From: Ceratobasidium sp. AG-K
Lineage: Eukaryota > Basidiomycota > Agaricomycetes > Cantharellales > Ceratobasidiaceae
NCBI GenBank assembly: GCA_037039685.1
Contig: JAWNGF010000001.1
Coordinates: forward strand, 1,178,001 to 1,242,000
Length of the DNA stretch: 64,000 nt
Direction: 5' to 3'
This document shows positions 33,083 through 43,490 of the stretch, piece after piece. Position numbers and translations under genes: made by a program. The notes beneath the pieces are model-generated. The model was not told where the DNA came from and did not search any database. It saw nothing but the letters and a program-made list of their open reading frames with translations. Positions within the stretch are counted from its first letter, which is position 1. Each line of letters starts with the position of its first letter.

Positions 33083-34725
33083 TTATACAGCCACGACTGG
33101 GGCGTTTTCTAATTCTACAGGGGAGCGAGCTGCCTGCAGCATCATCTCTACCTCGGCAAACTTGCGGCTCAGTGCACCCTTGGGTCGTCGGAAGCTCTGG
33201 GGGCGAGGTGTGACGTCTTCATTCGGAGTCGAGAGCGAGCTGGAGCTCGAGGAGCGTGAAAGGGTGGAGCGGGGAGCGTCCGAGTCTTCGACTAGCTCGG
33301 CGCCGGAAGACGTGCGAGGAAGGTTCTTGGCAACCGCGGGGTCGACGTACGGCTTCCAGTCGGAAGTCAACAGGTTGTGTTGTCGTCCATGGCGCGCAGA
33401 AGCCGCCGGGACGGGCTGTTGTTGCTCTTCTTCCTCTTCTTCCTCCTCCTCGTCGTCTTCCTCCTGCTGTGTTGTTAGCGTACACCCCTTGAGACTCGTT
33501 TATACACACCTGTGATCCTTCGGCGTCAAAGCGCTCCAATGGTCCACCCTCCCGATCCGAATCTTCAAACGCATCATCGTCGTCGCTGCCAACCCAACGG
33601 CCCCGCCAATCGACTGCGTTGAGTTCGTCAAGGTTCTGGGGGCGCAGTCTCAACCAGCGCATTCGCGGTCCGCTCCTCGCTCGCTCGTTGACGCGGAATC
33701 CATAGATCTTGGCCGTGTACACTCGGTCCGCAGGTTGCTTTTGCCCGCCGTGCGGGTTGGGATTGACGAATGCCTCGGTCACAGCAGGTTGGCGACGAGT
33801 GGGGAGCGATTCGACTGGGGGTGCGGTCGGACTGAATGGTGCAGGAGCGAGTTCCCGGTAGGTCTGGAATAGGAGGTGGGGGAACGTCGTGCCAAAGAAT
33901 GCACCTGTCGGAGTTTCGGTATTTATTAATAAGGTCAATTTAATTTGAACACACCATCTACGCCCTGGAAGCGGCTACTGGGAGGAGAGTAAATGTCGTT
34001 GCAGTTGGGGCAGTACAGCTTGACAGTTTCGAGTCCGGGCAGGTCGGACCGGCCACACGGGACAACATGACACGAGTTGCAGAATACTCGAGGGCAAGTA
34101 CCAAAATGGCCAGCTTCATATTTTTCGACCTATGTACGTGTGTTAGGTGTGGGCCACTTGATGGACTAGCCGCCTACCATTGCCTGGAGTCCAGGGCGTG
34201 TGAGAATATAACGCTGATGCACTAGTCCGTATAGCAATTCGGCGGATGACTCGACAATCGAGACATCGGGTATCTTTAGGGCATCCTCTGAAGACTTGTT
34301 AAGAATTGAGAAAATTGCTTATTGTTGGGCCCTTACCAGGTTCGACGTCCAACACCATCTCCATAGCCTCTCGCCAAAACGGGACAAGTCCATTGAGTCC
34401 AGTAAGGTTAAAGTCATCCTCAATGAAGTCCTCCCCCACTTCGCAAAAGTACTCGTGTCCCGGCAGCGAGCAGAACCAGGTGATCCAGGTAAGCGACGAG
34501 GTTGGAGTCGAAGAGGCTAGAGTTGTGTCAGAATCGGCGCTCAAAATGTAAAAATCGATTTAAAACATAACGAGCACAGAAGCCATGTTATATTTGTATT
34601 CTGTACGTACCGTAACCCTCTTGCTCTGCCTGATCATCGTTCATCGCATCATCCTCGACGGGATTCCCTTCGGGGTCCAATTCTTGTGGCGTCTGGGCCG
34701 GAAGCACATTTGGCATTCGAGACAT
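33083..34725 (-). CDS. CKB1: Casein kinase II regulatory (beta) subunit
   Basis: Regulatory subunit that dimerises and docks the catalytic alpha subunits of CK2. The start at 34725 gives [21 protein letters not shown] phase-matched intron then leads to [20 protein letters not shown] with [18 protein letters not shown], the hallmark N-terminal block with acidic groove, and [18 protein letters not shown]. The zinc-finger exon (34018-34130) and [17 protein letters not shown] follow, then [20 protein letters not shown], the C-terminal block. After that comes an unusual low-complexity stretch of mostly Glu/Asp flanked by Gln (about 33415-33475), then a Ser-rich tail ([15 protein letters not shown]) ending at 33083. 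The long acidic and Ser-rich tail is an extension beyond the compact animal protein but common in fungi. It is separated by 156 bases from RPL36, same strand. Confidence 0.92.
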
Positions 34726-37236
34726 TATCGCGTTCGTGACACTCGTCAAGGCCAGAGCAGCAATCACAGGTGCAAAAAGCTATTCGTGTCCTCCCGGTCG
34801 CTCCAGGAGGTCAAGTCGCGACGGTGGGCAAGACAAGCGCCCAATCCCCGGGGCTGACATCATCTTTGCACTAATCTGTTCCGATCCGGGGCCACTCTGG
34901 TTGGTGGTCTCGCACAAGCACGTCGCGTCTTTTCGTATTGCTTTAATTGAAGCTGGCTATGAATTACGACCGAGTCTCGCAGTTCACTAGCGCAGAAGCT
35001 CTGGTATGCGTGATGAGCCACTCTGTTTTGTTGGTATTCTAATCTCATTCCACTTGCTTCTCTTCTCATCTCCCTTGTGGTTTAACCCTCTCCGCTCGGC
35101 TTTGTGTGCATACTGTGTTGTATTTGTAATATTACGCGCTACAAATATTCGTGTGTGCTATATCCTCAATGGATCTCAGCCGATTGTGAGGTTTATTATC
35201 TCATTCCCGGGAAAGCAGCAGGCCTGCCACCCCTCTCGTCTACGGTATGTTGGTCCGCTTGTTGCGTATCCTCAGGGTGAAGCCCGCGTCGTCCTCATCC
35301 TCTCCGCCCTTTCTACCCGCTTCACCCTCGCTCCTTTGTGGCGATGGATGTGGTGGATGCAGTTGACGCAAGTTGATCGAAATGGAAATGGGTGACACTC
35401 GCCTATATAACTACGCAGTCACGCCACCAGCTGCAACAACGATCCCTCCCCTCCCCTCCAGCTCCCGCTCCCACCCCTTTCAACTTGACCTCCGCCAACA
35501 GGCTCCATCATTTATCCCCTTAAAATTCCCTATATACGCTTTGAAACTGTATGGTTACTATTGAAAAGTGCTATGCATTTAGATCTTTCTACCTTGTCAT
35601 GCCGCCGACAATACACAGTCCCGGATGATCCGCGCCAACGACAAGACTATCCCGCGCCTTAGATGGAATTGCCATACTTTAAACTGTGGTCGACTTAGAC
35701 CGCTCCCACCGTGCCGTCCTTTGACCGAGCTGGGGCTAGTCCCGTGTAGTCGCGGATCGGGTGTTTGACCCCGGGGGTGTGGTACGGAGGGAGGGATGGA
35801 AGGAGGTTTGTCCTCTGGACTGGGTGGGTATGGCCTGGGTAAACAATTTATTCGCCTGGCCTTCCAGCCCGCAGCCCGAGCACCACTTGGTATCCTGTTC
35901 ATCGTGTCTAGCGCCCCGGCCACAGGCCCGTCCTCCTGTACGCTCCCTTCTAACGAAATTCTACTCTCTGTGGCGATACTGTAAGGTCCTTCTATTTACC
36001 AATGCCATGACTTGGGATCTCAAGCTGCGCCAACACTCGAGTACACTGTTTGCTGTTCCGCTAGACACGGATTATACACCTGTTGAGATTGGCGCCATGC
36101 CAGGGGCATGTGAGTGTATGCGTGGGATATTATCGAAGCTAAAAGGTTGCTTCGTGGCTGAGCTAGCTTAAACGTCAAGTGAGGCTACGGAAGCGACCAA
36201 CGAATGGCGATCCTTGTTCAAACCATCCCACAGATTTCAGTGGGTATTACCCTGTTCGAACTGATGCATCTCCTGGGGGTTTGTAGCAAGTGACACAACT
36301 TACTCTTGTAACCGTAGCCTCTCCAAGGAAGAGTGGCGATATGGTAAGCCTAGCTTTACATTCTTAACCACGATAAAGGGGTACTCAATTGGTCAACGCA
36401 CAAGGCGTGCTATTTCTACCGTTATGCGACATGGTCTTGACTGACTGCCTCCTCACAGCTTCCTCTCCGTAGGGATTCAGGTGTAGGTTTAATACGGATT
36501 GAGGCGTGTGTGGTGACGAGATGACCGGTTGGTGGATAGACTTTGGCACGGTTCTATCGACGCGTCTCTGACCCAAGGGCTTAGACGTCATCACTTAACC
36601 TACTTTGATTAAGCTTCGAGAACAGTTTCGAAGGTTCCTCGAGGCAAGGGAACCAGACGTAGACTTGAATAGCTTACTGACCGGTGTCCCAGCTTCTTGG
36701 TTCAACGATTACTTGTTTAAATGGGTTCCGTCGTCAACGGTAGAATTTTCGCTTTACGCACGAATAATATTTATCCTCTCATACTATATTAGTGCCGCCC
36801 ATAACAAGCGAATGAATACAAGTGAATGAAACAAGCTATCGGGCGATAAGTCCGCCGGGGTCCTATCGGGGGTGCATGATCTTATCGACAGATCACCATA
36901 ACCAGTGTAGTAAGCCTCTCTGAGTTCGCTCTCCGCAACATATTCTCGTAGGATCCGACTGCTGCTCGGTCGTGTGGCTATGTGGCTATAGAATGTAAAC
37001 TTCTTGGTTTCCAGCACCTTGCTCACTGTTGGTCGGTGCATGAGAAGATTGTAGCGTATAATCGGCTTTTGGAGCACGGCGAGAAGACGTCGCTAGATCT
37101 ATCCAAAGATACGTCCACCTGACCCACCTTACATAGAAACGCCTCCACGAGCACCACATCTTGCTTCCTGTGCACTGATTCGGCCCCTAGTATCGCAGTA
37201 GCGCCAAAACCGTGGTATCGCCTGATCTCCGCGTGA
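34726..37236. other. 2.5-kb gene-poor region between CK2 beta and the first Argonaute gene
   Basis: No conserved family is legible. A TATATAA box near 35402 followed by a long pyrimidine-rich tract (about 35430-35480) looks like a fungal promoter facing right, yet only uninformative frames follow (for example 136 codons at 35761-36171). A 74-codon frame at 36605-36829 (FLEAREPDVDLNSLL) has protein-like composition and may be a gene relic. Between 36970 and 36990 are two copies of GTGGCTA, the inverse of the TAGCCAC motif in the Argonaute promoters. Confidence 0.35.
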
Positions 37237-37310
37237 CTGATCCGGATCCGCTCCAACATCTAGCCACGCCTTGGACGGAAGTAAACCTAGCCACGCAATC
37301 CCCCCCTCCA
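37237..37310 (+). promoter_or_regulatory. Promoter module of the first Argonaute gene
   Basis: CTGATCCGGATCCG at 37237-37250 is followed by TAGCCACG at 37261 and again at 37288, the latter running into CAATCCCCCC. The second motif lies 96 bases before the ATG. The first two parts have exactly the same spacing (24 bases start to start) as in front of the second Argonaute gene. Confidence 0.6.
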
Positions 37311-37383
37311 CCAGCGTGCTCGCTATTTCTTTTCTTCCGTACCAAATCATTTCATTTTTTCTTTCTTTCATAAGTAGTTAGTT

Positions 37384-40300
37384 ATGCCTCCGAGAGGGGA
37401 TGCGCGTGGGGGTCGTGGGGCACCGAGAGGCGGCGACCGAGGTGGTGCTCCTAGAGGCAGAGGAGCCCCCAGAGGAGGTCCTGGTCCTCAGCAAGGCGGT
37501 CGGGGAGCAGGCCCTCAAGGAGGACAACAGGGGCGCGGAGGGCCTCCTCAAGGTGGCGGTGGGTTTGACCGTGGAAGAGGCGGTGGTTTTGAGAGAGGCA
37601 GAGGAGATAGAGGGAGGGGCTTCGATAACAGAGGCCGTGGCGGAGGCCGTGGCGGCCCGCCAATGGCTCGCTACGAAGCGGTCGAAGCTCCTGTTTTTCG
37701 CCCAGGTCAGTTGGACTATTGTATCCTGTGCGAATTTATCTGACATATTTTGGGGCTGTGCTAGATCAAACGCCAGCGGTTGCTGCTCCAGGACCGAAAA
37801 TTGCCCCCGGTGTCAAGACGGTTGGTGTTAGGCGGCCTCCTCAGCCTGGAACGCTTGGCCAGCCCTTGACCGTTACGACCAACAACTTTAGGGTAACCAT
37901 CCCTGAGGCAACCATTCATCATTATGACGGTTCGTGTGCTTTGAATTAGTCCTACTTTTACTTACGTACAAGCGATGTCCTACAATAGTTGGTGAGTGTC
38001 TCTTGTTCCATGAAAAGAATCTTACTCACGTTCCACAGTCATCGGAACCGATGGTATGCCGATCAAGTGGAACCAAGACTTGATTCGCATCCTTCAAGAG
38101 CGCATCGCACCAACCATCTTTACGCCGCGTGTCGTGTATGATGGCCGCAAAAATATCTTTGCTGCTCGTCGTCTGCCCCTGACAGGCGGGGGCGGTGACT
38201 CCCAGTCGGTACGGCGGGTTGTTATCTCGTCATTACGTCGACTAACTGTGACGTAGTTTGACGTTACAATGGAGCCTCCTCGCGAGGGTGGAAGGCCACC
38301 CAAAGTGCACAAGGTTACGCTCAAGCATGTGGCCGAGATTAACCCAACGTATGATTATATTTGTGGATGTGTGAATATTGTTTGACACATTTACAGTCTC
38401 ATGAAGCGGTACCAAGAAGGCCAGCAGTCGATCGATAACATGGTCTTGACCGCCGTCACTGCCGTCAACGTGATTGTTCGGATGGACCCCGTCTCGTACG
38501 TTTTCCCTTTTGGTACTAGCCTCAACTGACCCGTCTACAGGCGCTATCCATTCAACACCCGTTCGTTCTTTACCGACAAGGAGGTCCGCCCAGTTGGCAA
38601 CGGGATCGTCAGTGTTTAAGCTCGTCCATTTCGTTTATCTGACCCTCCTCTAGGAATTATGGCGTGGATACTTCCAGTCCATCCGTCCGGGCCTGCGCTC
38701 GATGTTGGTCAACATTGACATCTCGACCGGTTCGTACAGTTTTGCTCCTGGTCAATGTTTTACTGACCCGATCGCCTAGGCATGATGTATGCTACTGTGT
38801 TTGAACCCGAATCACGTCTAACATGTCTTTGGCAGGTATGCGCCAGGCCCGATGATCAACGTTTGCCAGCAAATTTTGCATAACAACAGTGTCAATGCCC
38901 TCATCCCTGGTCAAGGGCTCAATGGTTGGTCACCGTTACATCGTCTGGACGGAATCTGACAGTGTACAGATCGCGATCGGCTCAAATTGCAACGCTTCTT
39001 GACCAACGTTCGATTCGTGGTCTCCCACAAGCCCAATGGCAAGCCCTTTACCATCAAGAAGATTTCCGCCCAAAGCGCCAGCAACTATATGTTTTCGAAC
39101 TCGGATGGACAACAAATGTCTGTCGCGCAGTATTTCCAGTCGTTGGGCGTCAACCTGCAATACCCCAACCTTGTCTGTGTCGAGGTAAGCACGAGTTTTG
39201 ACAATGACAAAATATGTTTAATAACTCGGGCCTTAGACTGGCAGAGGCGCCGCGTTCCCGATCGAACTGTGCTCTATCGTGCCCGGCCAACTTATGCGTA
39301 GGCAAGTTCCTCCGGACGTTGTTCAACAGGTCCTCGAATTCTCGACCAAGGTAAGGGCAGCCCGCAGATAGGTAGCAACCTGCTAACCCCTTCGCAGAAA
39401 CCCGACAAGCGTCTCAACTCGATTGTCGCAGGCCAAACGGTAAGGTCCCAAAGTTTCCCTTTGCGTGCTGTATTGACTCAGAGTTGCAAGGTCCTTCAAT
39501 ACGGACAATCTGGTAAGATATCAGAGTCGATTGCCGCATCAAATGCTCATATGATATCTAGAATACGTGCGTCAATTCGAGATGACGGTTAGCCAGCAGC
39601 CCGAAAAGTGCGCTGCTCGTATCTTGCCGACTCCGGCAATCAACTATGGGCCGCAGAGTCGGTTCAAGCAAATCGTACGCCAAAGTCATTGTCTTATTAT
39701 TCATGCCCTCATGTTTGTTTAGCGACCGGCCAACGGATCGTGGAATCTCCAAAGCCAGAAGCTCTATGAGCCTGCTGATGTTGGGGGAGCATGGGCCTTG
39801 GTTGTCTATGACGGTCGTAGTGTCCGGGAGGGCGAAGCCCAGGATATAGTGCGCGGCCTTAAAGCACAAGCCGATTTGCTTGGTATGTGGGAGACTCTGG
39901 CATTGAAACTGGACTGACGGCTCGCTCCAGGTATCCGGGGTATGAACGCCGACCCGCCGATCCTGTTCCCGCCTGGTAAGACAATATTTCGAGTTGGAAC
40001 GTCGACGCTAACTATTGATCCTAGCGCAACCACTGGATGTTTCCAAGGTCGGTTTCCTTGTCGTTTCTAGGCAAGCCACTCACAGCCTTGCAGCATCTTC
40101 AAGGAGCGGGTCAACAAGTCTTCCAAAAGACCAAGGGCAAGGCCCCGAACTTGATCGTCGTCGTGCTTCCGGACAACTCGGCGGACCTGTACCAAGCCGT
40201 CAAACAGTTCGTCAATTATTGTTACTCAAGAACATGTACTGACCGTCACTTGCAGCTTCGGAGACATTTCGGTATGTTCAATAGTTCTTAGCTCTAGAGT

Positions 40301-41903
40301 CGAGCCAACGATTATTTGCGCAGCGCGGAGTTGCGACGCAGTGCTTGAAGGGTTTTAAGTCCAAGAAGGGCAACCCACAATACTGGGCAAACGTCTGCCT
40401 GAAGTGAGTGACGATCACACGCAATGAGCAGTATTTAACCCGAACCAGAATCAATGCAAAGCTTGGCGGAGTCAACAGCATTCTCGACCCGAATGCCCAA
40501 AAGTTCATCGCCGACCCAGCCAACCCGGTCATGATCATGGGTATGTGATCATATCGATTCACCAGGCTCGTCTAACGCGACCTAGGTGCCGACGTTATGC
40601 ATCCTGCTCCCGGAGCTCACGGGCGCCCATCCTTTGCCTCTGTGGTTGGGAGTATCGATTCCAACGCTGCGTAAGCCCCACTCGCTTATCCGTACCAACG
40701 CCAGCTCATGCCGTGTGTAGCCACTATACTGCCGTCAGTACTGCACAGGAATCTCGGTTAGTTTGATTTGGCCATATTGTCAGTCGAAACTTACTTTCCT
40801 GAACAGTGTCGAAATCATCGCGGATGTTGAGAACATGGTCTACGAAATCATCGGTCGGCACGCGTACTGGAAGCAGACCCACGAAAAAAAGAAGAACAAT
40901 TTTCCCAAGCGGATTGTCTACTATCGTGATGGTGTTTCCGGTGGGTACATCAATTAGTTTGGCATTGCATTTCCTTATCCCATTACAGAGGGTCAATTCC
41001 CCCACGTCTTGGAGCGAGAACTTCCCGCGATCAAGGGTACGTTTATCTCCTGCCGCCAGACTACGTCTAACCAACACCCTGCAGCTGCTTGCGCGCGCCA
41101 CAAGATCAACCCAACAATCACTGTAGTTGTTGTCGGTATGTAATTTCCTCATTCGCTCGTGCCAGGTACAAACCCCATACCCAGGCAAGCGCCACCACGT
41201 CCGCTTCTTCCCCACACATGGCGGCGAGGATCGTAGCGGAAACTGCCCCGCTGGAACTGTTGTCGACGACGTGTGAGTTTCTCGATCTGCTCTTGCCATA
41301 TAATAACTGACTCGCGATATAGTGTTGGACATGTTCGTACTATAGCTCAACCTTTGTCTTTATCAAACTAACACGTGTCATTAGCCGACCGAGTTTGACT
41401 TTTACTTGCAAAGCCATGGAGGTTTGCTCGGCACATCCCGCCCCGCGCACTACAAGTAAGTCTCACTTTTGATGTTCGTTGCCCCACTAACACACGGTCA
41501 ACCTAGTGTTCTTTACGACGACAACAAGTTCAATGCCGACAGTATGCAAGCTCTGTCGTTTGCGTTGTGCCACGTGTATGCGCGCGCAACCCGCTCGGTG
41601 TCCATTCCGGCTCCCGTCTACTGTAAGTTCTTTGTGCTACCACCTGAAACCACGGTAATCAATATGCAACAGACGCCGACATTGTTTGCGAGCGAGCCAA
41701 GAACCACTTCGATCCGTCTGTAGGCTACAACTCTATTGATGAGACCGAGACCGTTGCGAGCGGAGCTGGTTCATCAACGGCAGTCGACCGCTACAGGCAA
41801 CTATGGAGGCCTGCACATGAAGGCATGCGCTACAAGATGTAGTAAGTAGCCATCCGGTCACCCATTTTGACACTTATTGACCTGTTCGTTCAGCTACCAG
41901 TAG
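37384..41903 (+). CDS. Argonaute, QDE-2-like, tandem copy 1
   Basis: Small-RNA-guided RNA-silencing effector. Residues 1 to about 100 are Gly/Arg/Gln-rich with many RGG and RGR units ([19 protein letters not shown]). Then come the N domain ([20 protein letters not shown]), linker ([33 protein letters not shown]), PAZ ([52 protein letters not shown]), MID ([33 protein letters not shown]) and PIWI. Catalytic residues: Asp in MGADVMHP, Glu finger in [11 protein letters not shown], Asp in YYRDGVSEGQFP, and Asp in [12 protein letters not shown]. This is a DEDD tetrad, the fungal form of DEDH, so slicing is expected. The tail is MRYKMYYQ, split by an intron at about 41841-41893. More than 20 short introns. 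Near 40086 (CC) the join between DVSK and LQHLQGAG appears to lack one base. Confidence 0.93.
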
Positions 41904-41926
41904 TGTGTCCTTGTCTTGTCTTGTCT

Positions 41927-41955
41927 TGAAAAGTGGCACAAAAGTGTCCATCGAG
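41927..41955 (+). other. 3'UTR block shared by both Argonaute genes (copy 1)
   Basis: TGAAAAGTGGCACAAAAGTG followed by TCCATCGAG lies 24 bases after the stop codon and matches the corresponding block after copy 2 almost base for base, while the surrounding UTR has diverged. Confidence 0.5.
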
Positions 41956-42865
41956 TTATTCTGTCTGTTGTTGTGGATTTTTTTTCTCGTTTAACCCGTG
42001 TTCGCGCTGCTTCAGTGTCGAGTATGTCATGGCATCTTGCTTGGACCGTTCCAAGGGCATACATATTTTACTGATGGCTGGTCGTTTTCAACTCCGCCCA
42101 CCTCGTCTCGGCTTGTTCTGTTGTCGAATCCGTTTATTGGGATCAATACATACTGTTCATCCAAGCGAGTGCAAAAGTTCTCTATTACTGAAATCGTGTG
42201 GTGAGGATTAAGCCACATGCCACGCTTAGGTTCGTCCGGGAGCCGCCACAAGTAACAGTATTTTCTGCGGCCGATGCCCTCATGTACTATGACTGACTGC
42301 ACTATGCCTTTGTCAGTCTTAGCTGCCCGGAATTCTTGCATTGTGAGCCCTTCCAGCTTATATTTCCATGCCCTTCGACTGGCTACCAGACTAGATCATC
42401 TAGCACTTTCTCAAGTAAAGGATCCCCTATCCAAATAAATCAAGGCCAACGAGCCAACGAGCCAAGAATCGCTAGCTACGGTCCGCTCACCAGTGACTTG
42501 CGGATCACACTCGGATCTACTACGTCGCTTTCTTCCACCATAGGTCAGCAGCCCCATCATACACCCCTAGCAGTGACAATCACCTCGTCACATCATTAGT
42601 GGCTGGGGAGCCTTTGGTGACTAACACTGATTACGCACAGATACCTTGTGATACCAACCCCGAGCCAGGCTGATTAAGTAGTAATACCAACGTCGTGGTA
42701 GACCAGTATGTCAAAACCATGGCTGGACCCAATATACAAATCCCACGGTTGATCATATGCGCGATTTCTCTTTGATTCGTATTCCGCGTGAATTTTCGGT
42801 CAAAGTTGTGACACAGTGAGAAACTCGAGCATTTCACATATTAGTGTGGTCACACTGATTATCGG

Positions 42866-42940
42866 CGCGATCCGAATTCAGTGTGGTCTGTAGCCACGCG
42901 GTGACGGATCAAACGAGCCTAGCCACGCAATCCCCCCAGC
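42866..42940 (+). promoter_or_regulatory. Extra copy of the Argonaute promoter module, not adjacent to a recognised gene
   Basis: GCGATCCGAATTC (a degenerate form of the GATCCGGATC box) is followed by TAGCCACG at 42891 and TAGCCACGCAATCCCCCC at 42920. The 20-base stretch CCTAGCCACGCAATCCCCCC is identical to that before copy 1. Confidence 0.5.
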
Positions 42941-43360
42941 CGAGCATAGCTTCTTACGCCGAGTCATTCATTCGTGACTCGCTGCGACTGGTCACCTGGG
43001 AGTGCATCGATGGTACGATTGATGATGTCATTAATGATTATACCTGGTCCAAGGCGAAAGTGGGTTACGGGCAGATTCCTCCTAGTGAACGATTTCCATT
43101 GGGAATGGCACTGGCGAAAGTTACCACAAATCTTCCTTCTCAGAGCCAGTCACCTTGAACATGCTATTGAAGAGCTAACATGCTCGAGCCAAGTCATCGC
43201 GGCTGGGTAAAGCGCATATAGGACACCATTTAAGATTCTATTACCGTGCAGCACGGCTAGATACTCCCTGTCGCCTTGGAAGTCCGTATTCACATCGTCA
43301 CGCTGGATACCCACGATAAACGCCCAATCCCTGGTTTCGTGAACGTACTCGTCACTTCGT

Positions 43361-43432
43361 CTGATCCGGATCCGTCCCAGGTTATAGCCACGGTGTGGCT
43401 CGAGCAAGATCCGTAGCCACCTCATCCCTCCT
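43361..43432 (+). promoter_or_regulatory. Promoter module of the second Argonaute gene
   Basis: CTGATCCGGATCCG at 43361-43374, TAGCCACG at 43385 and GTAGCCACCTCATCCCTCC from 43413. The last motif lies 77 bases before the ATG. Spacing of the first two boxes equals that of copy 1. Confidence 0.6.
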
Positions 43433-43490
43433 ACCTCATCGTGGCTCTTCCTTGCATTTGATCTTAATATCTCATTGTATATAGTCAGCC

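Larger units (their letters stand above)
41904..43360. other. Spacer between the tandem Argonaute genes
   Basis: Begins with the 3'UTR of copy 1 and includes an extra copy of the promoter module at 42866-42940. A 92-codon plus-strand frame at 42883-43158 follows that module but has no Argonaute or other family features. No remnant of a third Argonaute is legible. Confidence 0.45.

Noticed and set aside
35761..36171. 136-codon plus-strand frame in the gap before the Argonautes
   Set aside because: Trp/Pro/Cys-rich translation typical of non-coding G/C-rich DNA; no conserved feature.
42883..43158. 92-codon frame following the extra promoter module
   Set aside because: Considered as a third Argonaute fragment, but no N, PAZ, MID or PIWI block is present.
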